From Pontixanthobacter rizhaonensis (lineage in GTDB: Bacteria > Pseudomonadota > Alphaproteobacteria > Sphingomonadales > Sphingomonadaceae): a DNA stretch of 64,000 nucleotides. The translations under genes and the position numbers were made by a program. The notes under the pieces were generated by a model, which did not search any database, had not been told where the DNA came from, and saw only the letters and a list, made by a program, of their open reading frames with translations. The first letter of the stretch is position 1, and each line of letters opens with the position of its first letter. This document shows positions 1 through 8,226 of the stretch, one piece after another. The stretch spans positions 372,001 to 436,000 of the forward strand of contig NZ_JABCRE010000003.1 of assembly GCF_012972675.1 (NCBI RefSeq), in the 5' to 3' direction.

Positions 1-35
1 TTTGCGGATATGCCGACCCAAGGGGAGACAAGACA

Positions 36-416
36 ATGATTATTGCACTGCGCGCTATTCTGGTTTTGGGCGGCTTATTACTGGGCTTTTTGGGAGTCGG
101 CTTTTTGACTGACCCCGTAGCGTCCGGTGTTGATTTCGGCATCTCTGCCGCGGGCGCGCACGGGCTTACATCCATTCGTTCCGATTTTACCGCCTTTTTC
201 ATGGTCGGCGGGGCTTGCCTCATTTGGGGTGCGATAGCACGCCGCCGCGATCCCCTGATTATTGGCGGAGCATTGATGTTGGTCACCTTGGCAGCCCGGC
301 TGGTCAGCCTGTCCATTAACGGCAGCTTTCTAGGCTATATTCCGCCAATGGTTGTCGAGTTGGTGCTTGGGGTGGCGGCGCTGATCGGTGCGCGGATCTT
401 ACCCCAGCGCGGCTAG
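36..416 (+). CDS. DUF4345-like small membrane protein
   Basis: The product has 126 residues and is very hydrophobic, with about four predicted membrane helices (roughly residues 5-25, 47-66, 73-92 and 100-120). Polar loops lie between them, including a basic RRRD segment near residue 70. The size, the helix pattern and the conserved central phenylalanine/glycine stretch resemble DUF4345 proteins, whose function is unknown. A GGGGAGA ribosome binding site 8 bases upstream supports this ATG. It converges on ubiB with only 3 bases between the stop codons, so the two genes share no promoter. The function cannot be inferred from context. Confidence 0.7.
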   Translation: MIIALRAILVLGGLLLGFLGVGFLTDPVASGVDFGISAAGAHGLTSIRSDFTAFFMVGGACLIWGAIARRRDPLIIGGALMLVTLAARLVSLSINGSFLGYIPPMVVELVLGVAALIGARILPQRG

Positions 417-419
417 AGA

Positions 420-1976
420 TTACCCCAGCAGACCTGCAGAAGCGGCAGCCCAAACGGCTCCGCCGCCGATAATCGCGGCAATCACATAACCACCAATCCC
501 GGCAGAGCGCTTGTCTCGCTTGTCCCACATCAGTGGGACATCGGGCAGCGGCGCCTGATCGGGTGCACCGCCTTTGGGCGGGAACTTGTCTTCAATCCGC
601 CGGATCAACGCCGGAAGACGCATCAACGTATCTGTGTCTTCCTTCAGCCGGTCAGCCACCAGCGATTCGGGGCCAAGCTCATCGCGGATCCATGCCTGCA
701 CATAGGGGCCGGACGTGTCCCACATATTGATTTCGGGGTTGAGCTGAGTCGCAATTCCTTCGACCATCACCATCGTTTTTTGCAGCAGCAGCAAATGCGG
801 CTGTGTTTGCATGTCAAAATCGCGGGTGATGGCAAACAGGCCGTCCAGCATCTGCCCGACGCTGAGTTCTTTGACCGGCTTGCCGCGCATGGGCTCGCCC
901 ACGGCACGCAAAGCTGTCGCGAACTCACCGACGGAATGATAGCTCGGCACATATTGCGCCTCAAAATGGATCTCTGCCACGCGTTTATAATTACCGGTGG
1001 TCAAGCCGTAGAGGATTTCTGCCAGCCATGCCCGCGCCTGCCGGTCGATCCGCCCCATGATCCCGAAATCAATCGCGACAATCGTGCCATCCGCTTTCAC
1101 GAATAAATTGCCCTGATGCATATCCGCATGGAAGAAGCCGCCGCTGATTGCCTGGGTCAGGAAAGCCAGGACCAGTCGCTGCGCCATTTCCGATAGATCG
1201 TGGTCTGCCTCAACCAACGCCTGCCGGTCGCTGATTTTGGTGCCGTCGACCCAAGCGACGGTCATCACGCGGCCATTGGTCCGGTCCCAATCGACGTCGG
1301 GCACTTCATAGCCCTCTATCGCCTTCATGCTTTCCATCAATTCGCTGGCGGAGGCCGCTTCACGGCGCAGATCCAGCTCGCGATTGGTCCAACGTTCGAA
1401 ATTGGCAATCGTCATGCGCGGGCGCAAACGAGCCGCCTCGCCGCCCAAACCTTCCAGATGGGCAGCTGCCCAATGATAGGTCTGGATATCCCGCTCAAAT
1501 TTTTCCCGGATACCGGGGCGCATGACTTTTACCGCTACTTCGCGGCCATCTGTCGTCGTTGCGCGATGGACCTGAGCAATAGACGCCGCGCCCACAGGCA
1601 CTTCTTCAATAGTGCTAAACAGGTTTTCCAGCGGCTGCCCGAAGCTGGTTTCAATAACTTTGCGAATTTCGGCAAAGTCCACTGGCGGCAAATTATCTTG
1701 CAGGGAAAGCAGGTTCTCCGCCGCCTCTTCACCCACCAGATCGGGCCGGGTTGCCAAAGACTGCCCAAGCTTAATTGCCGCCGGCCCAATCGCCCGGAAC
1801 GCGCTGGCATAATCAGGCACTCTAGGCTGGATCGTGCCAAACCGCGCCAACCGCATCAAACGGCGAACGGGCGGCGGCGTATTAGGATCAGATTCTAACC
1901 CGCGCAAAGCACCGTGCTTTGCCAGCGTCCGGCCCCATTTTAAGAGCCGCCAAATATGCGTTGCAGGGCGTGTCAC
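420..1976 (-). CDS. ubiB: UbiB, atypical kinase/ATPase of ubiquinone biosynthesis
   Basis: This is an ADCK/UbiB-family protein (518 residues) needed for ubiquinone biosynthesis at the inner membrane. Hallmarks are visible: the KLGQ motif of the KxGQ helix near residue 70 that occludes the protein-kinase site, the AVKV lysine near 150, HADMHQGN near 283, the AIDFG metal-binding motif near 300, and a hydrophobic C-terminal anchor over the last 25 residues. I place the start at the GTG 4 bases after the ubiE stop, giving the family-typical N-terminus MTRPATHIWRLLKWGRT. The longer frame reaching back to 2057 would overlap ubiE and lacks family character. It is the second gene of a ubiE-ubiB operon, consistent with acting in one pathway. 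Confidence 0.95.
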   Translation of the reverse strand: MTRPATHIWRLLKWGRTLAKHGALRGLESDPNTPPPVRRLMRLARFGTIQPRVPDYASAFRAIGPAAIKLGQSLATRPDLVGEEAAENLLSLQDNLPPVDFAEIRKVIETSFGQPLENLFSTIEEVPVGAASIAQVHRATTTDGREVAVKVMRPGIREKFERDIQTYHWAAAHLEGLGGEAARLRPRMTIANFERWTNRELDLRREAASASELMESMKAIEGYEVPDVDWDRTNGRVMTVAWVDGTKISDRQALVEADHDLSEMAQRLVLAFLTQAISGGFFHADMHQGNLFVKADGTIVAIDFGIMGRIDRQARAWLAEILYGLTTGNYKRVAEIHFEAQYVPSYHSVGEFATALRAVGEPMRGKPVKELSVGQMLDGLFAITRDFDMQTQPHLLLLQKTMVMVEGIATQLNPEINMWDTSGPYVQAWIRDELGPESLVADRLKEDTDTLMRLPALIRRIEDKFPPKGGAPDQAPLPDVPLMWDKRDKRSAGIGGYVIAAIIGGGAVWAAASAGLLG

Positions 1977-1980
1977 GCAG

Positions 1981-2712
1981 TCAGACTTTCCAACCGGAAT
2001 GGATCGCGACGGCCCCGCCAAAAATTGGCTCGACCCGTGTACGGCTGAAACCGGCATCGCGGATCATTTGTTCAAATTTCGGCATAGGCGGGAAGCGGCG
2101 GATGGATTCGGCCAGATACCGATAGCTGTCTTCATCTTGCGCGATCATCCCGCCAAATTTCGGCATCACCTTGTGCGAATACAGGTCATAGATCTCTTTG
2201 AAACCGGGCCATTCAGTGGTCGAAAATTCCATACAATAGAACCGGCCACCATATTTCAGAACGCGGTGCGCCTCTTTCAGCGCCTTATCGATGTGAGTGA
2301 CATTCCGGATACCAAAGACGATCGTATAGGCATCAAAAACATTTGAAGAAAAGGAGAGTTCTTCTGCGTTTTGGCGCGACCAAACCAGCCCGTCGATCCC
2401 GCGGTCCATTGCCCGTTCGATGCCGACATCCAGCATTTCCTGATTGATATCCGATACCGTGATGTCGGCATTATGCTCCGCCATCCGGAACGCGACATCG
2501 CCAGTACCGCCAGCCATATCCAATATCGCCTCGCCATTTTGAGGCTTCACCCGGCGGACAAAGCGGTCTTTCCAGACACGGTGCATCCCGCCGGACATGA
2601 CATCATTCATAATGTCATATTTGGCGGCGACTTTAGAAAATAACTGGCCCACCATCGCGGTCTTTTCTGACACATCGACATCTTGGTAACCGAAAGACAC
2701 TCTATCATTCAT
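1981..2712 (-). CDS. ubiE: UbiE, demethylmenaquinone/2-methoxy-6-polyprenylbenzoquinol C-methyltransferase
   Basis: This is a class I SAM-dependent methyltransferase carrying out the C-methylation of the quinone ring in ubiquinone (and, where present, menaquinone) synthesis. SAM motif I reads LDMAGGTGDVAF near residue 65. The ubiE signatures around YDIMNDVMSGGMHRVWK (residues 35-50) and the late RVLKYGGRF segment are clear. Two in-frame ATGs lie two codons apart. The second (2712) is preceded by AAGG at a spacing of 8 bases, whereas the first has only 2, so I use the second (243 residues). The gene leads the ubiE-ubiB operon and diverges from mutM across about 68 bases. Confidence 0.96.
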   Translation of the reverse strand: MNDRVSFGYQDVDVSEKTAMVGQLFSKVAAKYDIMNDVMSGGMHRVWKDRFVRRVKPQNGEAILDMAGGTGDVAFRMAEHNADITVSDINQEMLDVGIERAMDRGIDGLVWSRQNAEELSFSSNVFDAYTIVFGIRNVTHIDKALKEAHRVLKYGGRFYCMEFSTTEWPGFKEIYDLYSHKVMPKFGGMIAQDEDSYRYLAESIRRFPPMPKFEQMIRDAGFSRTRVEPIFGGAVAIHSGWKV

Positions 2713-2780
2713 GCGCATATCCTTATGCCGGCGTCCTTAGGAGGAATTGCCAGCATGGCAAAGGGTGTTAGGAAGCCCTT

Positions 2781-3596
2781 ATGCCAGAGCTTCCCGAAGT
2801 AGAAACAACGGTCCGCGGCCTTGCCCGGTTCCTCGATGGTCAGCAGATTGTTCGGGCGGCCGTCAATCGGCCTGATATGCGTCGCCCTTTTCCAGTGGAT
2901 TTGGTGCAGACGCTTACCGGTGCCACTGTGACTGGATTGGGCCGTAGGGCGAAATACGGCCTGATCCACACCGACCGCGACCGGACGATAATATTCCATC
3001 TCGGCATGAGCGGTAGATGGCGCATCGACCCCGACACGCCGGATAAGCATGATCACTTTGTCATCGAAACAGCAGACCACCACTTTGCGCTGTGCGATCC
3101 GCGGCGCTTCGGCTGGGTTGATCTGGTAGACTCCCCTGGGCTGGAGAATTGGCCCTCCTTCGCTGCCATGGGGCCAGAGCCGTTGGGCCCGGATCTAACC
3201 GCTGATCATCTCAAAGCGTCGCTAAAAGGGCGCAAACAGGCGATTAAGCTGCTGCTGCTGGACCAGCGCATCGTGGCAGGGCTGGGTAACATCTATGTTT
3301 GCGAGGCGTTGTTTCGGGCAGGCATCAGCCCGCGCCGTGCAGGTGGCCGTGTGACACGCGCAGCTTTGGATCGGCTGGTACCCGCTATAAAAGAGGTTCT
3401 GTCCCAATCTATCGAAGATGGTGGCTCGTCACTCAGAGACTATGCCCGGCCGGATGGAGAGCTAGGGTATTTTGCGACCCGGTTCGACGTTTATGGCCGA
3501 GAGGGTGAGGCGTGTTCCAATGCCGATGGCGGCATCATCAAACGCGTGGTTCAAGGGGGCCGCAGCACATGGTATTGCACCACCTGCCAGAAGTGA
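2781..3596 (+). CDS. mutM: MutM, formamidopyrimidine-DNA glycosylase
   Basis: This bifunctional base-excision-repair glycosylase/AP lyase removes 8-oxoguanine and related lesions. The N-terminus PELPEVETTVRGL contains the catalytic Pro2 (Schiff base) and Glu3. The H2TH region with LLLDQRIVAGLGNIYVCEALF lies near residues 155-180, and the C-terminal zinc-finger region ends in WYCTTCQK. The C-terminal finger is odd: Cys245, Cys266 and Cys269 are present, but the expected partner of the first cysteine, two or three residues on, is Asn/Ala (CSNADGG). AGGAAG upstream gives a good ribosome binding site. The mutM-rpsT-dnaA order is common in alphaproteobacteria. Confidence 0.96.
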   Translation: MPELPEVETTVRGLARFLDGQQIVRAAVNRPDMRRPFPVDLVQTLTGATVTGLGRRAKYGLIHTDRDRTIIFHLGMSGRWRIDPDTPDKHDHFVIETADHHFALCDPRRFGWVDLVDSPGLENWPSFAAMGPEPLGPDLTADHLKASLKGRKQAIKLLLLDQRIVAGLGNIYVCEALFRAGISPRRAGGRVTRAALDRLVPAIKEVLSQSIEDGGSSLRDYARPDGELGYFATRFDVYGREGEACSNADGGIIKRVVQGGRSTWYCTTCQK

Positions 3597-3659
3597 CTGC
3601 AAACAACATATTGACGATTCGGGCATGCGGACGTAAAGGGCGCGCTTTCCGGCGAGCAA

Positions 3660-3688
3660 TTGCCGCTTCTGAACAAACCAATTTATAT
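3660..3688 (+). promoter_or_regulatory. Possible sigma-70 promoter of rpsT
   Basis: TTGCCG (3660-3665) is followed after 17 bases by TTATAT (3683-3688), about 40 bases upstream of the rpsT start. This gives rpsT its own promoter candidate separate from mutM. The call rests on hexamer similarity and spacing only. Confidence 0.4.
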
Positions 3689-3727
3689 ATTCCGGCCGCT
3701 GATACGGCAGCCTGATAAAGGACGAAC

Positions 3728-3988
3728 ATGGCCAATACGCCGCAAGCACGCAAACGCATCCGTCGCAACGATCGCCGCGCCGAAATCAATGGCGCACGGG
3801 TAAGCCGCATTCGCGGTTTCGTTAAGAAGGTCGAAACTGCCATCGAAGGCGGGGACAAGGCCGTGGCAGCAGACGCATTGAAAGCGGCTCAGCCAGAAAT
3901 CGCTCGCGGTGTGGCACGCGGCGTTATGCATAAGAACACAGCTGCTCGGAAAATGTCGCGCCTCTCGAAACGAGTTGCAGCGCTCTGA
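3728..3988 (+). CDS. rpsT: 30S ribosomal protein S20
   Basis: An 86-residue, highly basic protein begins [17 protein letters not shown], the classic S20 N-terminus that inserts between 16S rRNA helices. Helical repeats containing [28 protein letters not shown] match the family's C-terminal half. Length is normal for S20. It lies between mutM and dnaA and is followed by a clear hairpin terminator, so it is probably monocistronic or the end of a mutM transcript. Confidence 0.98.
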   Translation: MANTPQARKRIRRNDRRAEINGARVSRIRGFVKKVETAIEGGDKAVAADALKAAQPEIARGVARGVMHKNTAARKMSRLSKRVAAL

Positions 3989-4028
3989 TTCGTGTAAAAT
4001 GTGGGTGAAAGTCCCGCTATATATGACA

Positions 4029-4060
4029 GAAGGTCGGTGCCTCGGGCTCCGGCCTTTTTT
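4029..4060 (+). terminator. Intrinsic terminator after rpsT
   Basis: AAGGTCGG pairs with CCGGCCTT around a short GC-rich loop, and a run of six T follows at 4055-4060. It lies 40 bases past the rpsT stop and separates rpsT from the dnaA leader. Confidence 0.75.
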
Positions 4061-4445
4061 GTTGCAGCGCAGCGATTCCAGGATGATCGTGCCATGCCAT
4101 GAATATGGCACCTCCCAAACCTAGGGATTTCCACGATTCGCGGTGCTGGGACATGACAAAATCAAGCTAAACAATAGGTTAAACGGAGCTCTGCGGGGTT
4201 TGCTGAGTCAACCGAAATATTTCAAATTTTTTACGCCCGAATCGCTTGCGGAAAATGCTCAGCCGTTCATAACTCCACCATGCTTTGAACCGGACAGTTC
4301 AGAGCTTACGAAAATTAAAGAGCGATGGGGGGCTGGATTCACGCGATTCCAGTTAGGGGCGAAGCTTTGCCATCGATAAATACGTAATTGTCGAGGGTCC
4401 CGGCAGGGACCTGGCTGTGTGCAAGATGTGGGATGGCGAGTTGTA
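4061..4445 (+). promoter_or_regulatory. dnaA upstream region rich in GANTC sites
   Basis: This 385-base stretch contains no convincing gene. It holds six GANTC (CcrM methylation) sites at 4074, 4135, 4205, 4239, 4336 and 4345. The last two sit inside the near-palindrome CTGGATTC-ACGC-GATTCCAG (4333-4352). A perfect 6-bp hairpin, GGTCCC-GGCA-GGGACC (4396-4411), lies just before the gene. I find no DnaA box close to TTATCCACA and no paired CtrA motif, so I do not call an origin here. Confidence 0.5.
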
Positions 4446-5915
4446 ATGGCGACGAAGGGTAAATCGGGATCCAAAATGGGCAAAGACGGCATGGAAGATC
4501 TCGAAGCGGTAAATTTGGCCGCTGATTGGTCGGACATTAGCCAAGGCCTGCGTAAGGATCTGGGCCATCAATTGCACAGCCAGTGGATTAAGCCGATCCA
4601 GGTTGGTGACTTCTGCAAGGAAACCGGCACGCTCAACCTGTTCTTGCCAACAGAATTCTCTGCCAATTGGGTGCAAGACCGGTTTGCCGACCGTCTTTCA
4701 TTGGCTTGGAAGATCGCGAAAAGCGATATTCGCAATGTGAAGATTCAGGTCCATCCCGGACGCCGGAAATTGCCTGATATCAGCTTGAATGGTGATGGGT
4801 ATGGCGGCGGCCCGATGGCGGCCAATGACCGCAACGATTCATCGATGATCGCTGTTGCTGCCGGTACGATTGGCGAACAAGGTTTCACATCATCCGTGGG
4901 CCTCGACCCTTCATTGACCTTCGCCGCATTTGTGACGGGTGAAACCAATATTCTGGGCTGCAATGCCGCGCAGCGTATGGCTGCGACCGAAACCCCGCAA
5001 TTCAGCCCGCTCTATCTCAAAGCCGCGACGGGACAGGGCAAGACCCACCTGATGCACGCCATCGGGCATTCCTATCTGGCGGCGCACCCGCGCTCACGCA
5101 TTTTCTACTGCAGCGCAGAACGCTTCATGGTGGAATTTGTGCAAGCGCTGAAACAAAATCAGATGATCGAATTTAAAGCGCGGCTGCGCAGCTTTGATCT
5201 GCTGCTGGTGGACGATATTCAATTCATCATCGGCAAAGCCTCCGCTCAGGAAGAGCTGCTCTACACAATCGATGCATTGCTGGCAGAAGGCAAACGGTTG
5301 GTATTTGCTGCCGACCGCGCACCGCAAGCATTGGACGGCGTTGAACCGCGTTTGCTCAGCCGCCTGTCTATGGGTCTGGTCGCTGACATTGCGCCTGCGG
5401 ATATTGAACTGCGCCGCAAGATTCTCGAATCGAAACTGACCAAATTCGCTCCGCTGGAAGTGCCCGGCGATGTGATCGAATTTCTGGCCCGCACCATTAC
5501 GCGCAATGTCCGCGAACTGGTAGGCGGTCTGAATAAGCTCATCGCCTATGCGCAGCTTACCGGGCAAACCGTGTCGTTGCAGCTGGCCGAAGAACAATTG
5601 ACCGATATTCTGTCGGCCAATCGCCGCCGGATCACGATTGATGAAATTCAGCGTACCGTCTGCCAGTTCTACCGGATCGACCGGAGCGAAATGAGCAGCA
5701 AACGCCGCGCCCGCGCTGTGGTGCGTCCGCGTCAGGTGGCGATGTATCTGTCGAAAGTGCTCACGCCGCGCAGCTATCCGGAAATTGGCCGCAAATTTGG
5801 CGGTCGTGACCATTCGACAGTCATCCATGCAGTGCGTTTGATCGAAGATCTGCGTCAACGCGATGCCGATATGGACGGCGATGTACGGAGCCTGCTGCGC
5901 CAGCTCGAGAGTTAA
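4446..5915 (+). CDS. dnaA: DnaA, chromosomal replication initiator
   Basis: This is the AAA+ initiator that binds DnaA boxes and melts the origin. The N-terminal oligomerisation domain (about residues 25-105) contains a DLGHQLHSQWIKPI segment typical of sphingomonads. The AAA+ core has Walker A ATGQGKTH near 195-203, Walker B LLLVDDIQ near 253 and an arginine-containing LLSRLSMGL sensor. The C-terminal domain IV carries the DNA-binding signature GRDHSTVIHAVR near 452-464. The start is uncertain. ATG 4446 gives 489 residues, while GTG 4419 and ATG 4485 are also in frame. The region upstream is dense in GANTC sites, suggesting methylation-linked control as known in Caulobacter. Confidence 0.96.
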   Translation: MATKGKSGSKMGKDGMEDLEAVNLAADWSDISQGLRKDLGHQLHSQWIKPIQVGDFCKETGTLNLFLPTEFSANWVQDRFADRLSLAWKIAKSDIRNVKIQVHPGRRKLPDISLNGDGYGGGPMAANDRNDSSMIAVAAGTIGEQGFTSSVGLDPSLTFAAFVTGETNILGCNAAQRMAATETPQFSPLYLKAATGQGKTHLMHAIGHSYLAAHPRSRIFYCSAERFMVEFVQALKQNQMIEFKARLRSFDLLLVDDIQFIIGKASAQEELLYTIDALLAEGKRLVFAADRAPQALDGVEPRLLSRLSMGLVADIAPADIELRRKILESKLTKFAPLEVPGDVIEFLARTITRNVRELVGGLNKLIAYAQLTGQTVSLQLAEEQLTDILSANRRRITIDEIQRTVCQFYRIDRSEMSSKRRARAVVRPRQVAMYLSKVLTPRSYPEIGRKFGGRDHSTVIHAVRLIEDLRQRDADMDGDVRSLLRQLES

Positions 5916-6063
5916 ATTTGGTGTTTGCTTAGCCTCAAGCGCCGGCGGTCGCGTCCGCTCCCTTAGGCTACCGCGCTAACCGCGCGTCGAGCGCCAATGA
6001 GTTCAGGCACCCTCTGACTGCGGTGACCAAGAGTGGGTTCTAACATCGATGACTTGGAATGGT

Positions 6064-6142
6064 CCGGTCGGCAATCAGCCGACCGCAAGGCCGACCGGCC
6101 GCCCGAGCTTATGCGAGGAAGCAAGCGATGCGGATGCATCGC
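6064..6142 (+). repeat. Tandem perfect hairpins downstream of dnaA
   Basis: The 294-base gap between dnaA and the next gene contains CGGTCGGC-AATCA-GCCGACCG (6065-6085), then a third copy of the arm, GGCCGACCGG (6089-6098), which could pair alternatively with the first arm. After it comes a second perfect hairpin, GCGATGC-GGAT-GCATCGC (6125-6142). An A-rich tract follows rather than a T run, so this is not a standard plus-strand terminator. It could be a structured RNA end or a small RNA. Nothing else is seen in this gap. Confidence 0.5.
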
Positions 6143-6209
6143 GCCCGCAGGGACCAAAACAAAAAACTCACCCGCTTGAGGCAATACAAAAAACGTCTAC
6201 AGCCTATTC

Positions 6210-6986
6210 ATGGCCCTATCCCCCGACCGTCTTGATCGCTTTGCCCGTCATATCGTGATCCCGGAGATCGGCGGCGCGGGGCAAGTCGCGCTGAGCGAGG
6301 CGCGGATTACTCTGGTCGGGCTTGGCGGGATCGGTAGCCCTGCACTGCAATATTTGGCGGGCGCAGGTATCGGGCATATCACCCTGATCGATGACGGCGA
6401 TGTCGAGCTATCGAATCTCCAGCGCCAAACAATCTATACCCAACGCGATATCGGCCATTCCAAAGCCGTGAGCGCGAGGCGCTGGCTCGCCAATTTTGAC
6501 AGCGAGATCGTGGTGGATGTGCGCGATGACCGGATTGGCCGCGATAATGCCGCAGAGATTCTGGGCGGCACGCATCTGGTAATCGACGGAACCGACAATT
6601 TCGCCACGCGACTGGCCGTATCCGATGCCTGCGTGGCTATCGGTGTGCCGCTGCTGAGCGCGGCAGTGGGCCGCTTCCAAGGCCAAATCGCGGCATTCGC
6701 AGGGCATTTGGACGGGCACGCCTGCTACCGCTGCTATGTCGGCGATGCGTTCGACAATGATGATTGCGACACCTGCGCCGATGACGGAATGCTGGGCGCA
6801 ATGGCCGGATGGGCCGGCAGCTTCGCCGCAATCCAGGCGGTGCGGATTCTGCTCGACGGCAAATCGGCGCTGGGCGATCCCGGATGGGGTAAGCTGCATA
6901 TGTTAGACGGCATAAAGCCGGGTATGCGGACGCTCAATATTGCGAAAGATCCTGAGTGTGGGGGCTGTGGTCAAGGGACCGTATAG
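6210..6986 (+). CDS. HesA/MoeB/ThiF family adenylyltransferase
   Basis: This E1-like enzyme adenylates the C-terminus of a small sulfur-carrier protein (MoaD or ThiS type). The nucleotide-binding GLGGIGSPALQYLAGAG motif lies near residues 35-50. The DGDVELSNLQRQ signature, DGTDNFATR and a CDTCADDGMLGAMAG segment near the family's catalytic-cysteine loop are all present. Two CxxC pairs (CYRC and the C-terminal CGGC) form the structural zinc site. The 258-residue length fits a MoeB without a rhodanese domain. Whether it serves molybdopterin or thiamine synthesis cannot be told, because neither pathway has other genes here. Its tail overlaps the convergent lipoprotein gene by 16 bases. Confidence 0.88.
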   Translation: MALSPDRLDRFARHIVIPEIGGAGQVALSEARITLVGLGGIGSPALQYLAGAGIGHITLIDDGDVELSNLQRQTIYTQRDIGHSKAVSARRWLANFDSEIVVDVRDDRIGRDNAAEILGGTHLVIDGTDNFATRLAVSDACVAIGVPLLSAAVGRFQGQIAAFAGHLDGHACYRCYVGDAFDNDDCDTCADDGMLGAMAGWAGSFAAIQAVRILLDGKSALGDPGWGKLHMLDGIKPGMRTLNIAKDPECGGCGQGTV

Positions 6987-7462
6987 GTTTCCATCGAAAT
7001 CAGTTCATCAACTACGATCTCATGGGCAAAATAACCGTAGTGGCCGAAACTGTCTGGTTCTTTTGTCCGTCTACCCAAAAATTGAACTTTGTAGATTGTG
7101 CCATCTCCGTAAGGGTGAGCAGCTTCAGGCCTTTCCCCTTCAGCAAATGAAAGCCAAATACCTTCCCCAAATTCTGGTTGATCGCAGTCGCTACGCGGAC
7201 TGGGACAAAATCTTGATCCTTCAAACTCGTTTACCCATAGCCCTGTCCACGGTCGTGCACTCTGCATTGGGAAACAGATATCGACGCTTACGTTGATTGC
7301 GGACGCTCCCTCGTATCGGGCCCTTTCAACACACGCATCGTTGATCGTCGGATAAATCTCTTTCACCAAAGCAATATCCTCCTCTGACATCACAGGAGTT
7401 CGGGTGTCGCAGCCGGTCAGCACAAGCGCGGTAAAGATGATTCCACGGTATAAATTCTTCAC
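6971..7462 (-). CDS. Unrecognised lipoprotein downstream of sirtuin
   Basis: The 163-residue product has a lipoprotein signal, with the lipobox LVLTGC ending at residue 18. The mature part is rich in acidic residues and holds four further cysteines (ACVER, ICFPM, RFCPSP, SDCDQ) that could form two disulfides in the periplasm. I recognise no family. Its ATG overlaps the sirtuin stop in an ATGA, so translation is probably coupled to that gene. Its 3' end overlaps moeB by 16 bases on the opposite strand. Confidence 0.75.
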   Translation of the reverse strand: MKNLYRGIIFTALVLTGCDTRTPVMSEEDIALVKEIYPTINDACVERARYEGASAINVSVDICFPMQSARPWTGLWVNEFEGSRFCPSPRSDCDQPEFGEGIWLSFAEGERPEAAHPYGDGTIYKVQFLGRRTKEPDSFGHYGYFAHEIVVDELISMETYTVP

Positions 7463-8184
7463 GCCAAAATCTCATCCACCCATTCGGGCACCAGCACGCT
7501 CGCCGCGCCGAGCCGTGTTTCATCGAACCACCCTGACCCTTCGCTGCGCTCAAGGTTAAGCTCCAATGTTTGGACACCCATCGACCGCGCATCCTGCACA
7601 AACCCCGCCGCCGGATAGACTGCGCCCGATGTGCCGATGGACACGAACAGGTCGGCACCGCGCAGCGCGCCGTAAATACTCTCCATGTCATAGGGCATTT
7701 CGCCAAACCACACGACATCGGGGCGCAAAGCTGTCTCGCCGCATTGGGGACAAGCGGGGCGGCCTATCATCGGCCCCGTCCACGGCGAGCGCTCCAAACA
7801 GGCCGAGCAGAGCGCGCTCAGCAGTTCCCCATGCATATGATGGACGCATTGCGCACCGGCGCGCTCATGCAGATCATCGACATTCTGTGTCACGATCAGC
7901 AGAGCACGATCCGCCCGCGCATTCCATTCGCGGTCCAGCCGCGCCAAAGCGTGATGCGCAGCGTTTGGCTGTTTCGTCTGCACATCGGCGCGGCGCATAT
8001 CGTAGAAGTTCAGCACCAGATCGGGATCACGCGCGAATCCTTCCGGCGTGGCGACATCCTCTATCCGGTGCTGTTCCCACGTTCCTTGTTTCTCGGGCCT
8101 GCCATCCGACCGGAACGTATCAATCCCGCTTTCCGCGCTGATTCCGGCGCCGGTCAGTATCACTATGTTTTGTGGTTTATGCAT
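7459..8184 (-). CDS. cobB: Sir2-family NAD-dependent protein deacylase
   Basis: This sirtuin removes acyl groups from lysines using NAD. From the ATG at 8184 (241 residues) it reads VILTGAGISAESGIDTFR (NAD-binding loop), then TQNVDDLHERAG, the catalytic-histidine segment HMHGEL, and a four-cysteine zinc ribbon (CSAC ... CPQC). DVVWFGEMPYD and GTSGAVYPAAGF follow. This start places the Rossmann motif at the N-terminus as in the family; a longer frame to 8316 would run into the divergent acyltransferase. It lies upstream of and overlaps the lipoprotein gene by 4 bases. The deacylated substrate is unknown. Confidence 0.93.
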   Translation of the reverse strand: MHKPQNIVILTGAGISAESGIDTFRSDGRPEKQGTWEQHRIEDVATPEGFARDPDLVLNFYDMRRADVQTKQPNAAHHALARLDREWNARADRALLIVTQNVDDLHERAGAQCVHHMHGELLSALCSACLERSPWTGPMIGRPACPQCGETALRPDVVWFGEMPYDMESIYGALRGADLFVSIGTSGAVYPAAGFVQDARSMGVQTLELNLERSEGSGWFDETRLGAASVLVPEWVDEILA

Positions 8185-8226
8185 GTGGGGGGAATGTTTA
8201 CCATCTGCGGCTATCGCGCAAGCGTA

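Noticed and set aside
4061-4445. Chromosome origin next to dnaA
   Set aside because: No clusters of DnaA boxes and no AT-rich unwinding element were seen; many alphaproteobacterial origins lie elsewhere.
6049-6258. 69-codon rightward frame downstream of dnaA
   Set aside because: It runs through the two hairpins and overlaps the start of the next gene. Its residues mirror the repeats rather than a protein.
7570-8226. A 219-codon N-terminal extension in frame with the acyltransferase
   Set aside because: It overlaps the sirtuin gene on the other strand, has no membrane or family pattern, and the usual start of this family (RPDIDGLRALAV) begins a few residues after ATG 8227.
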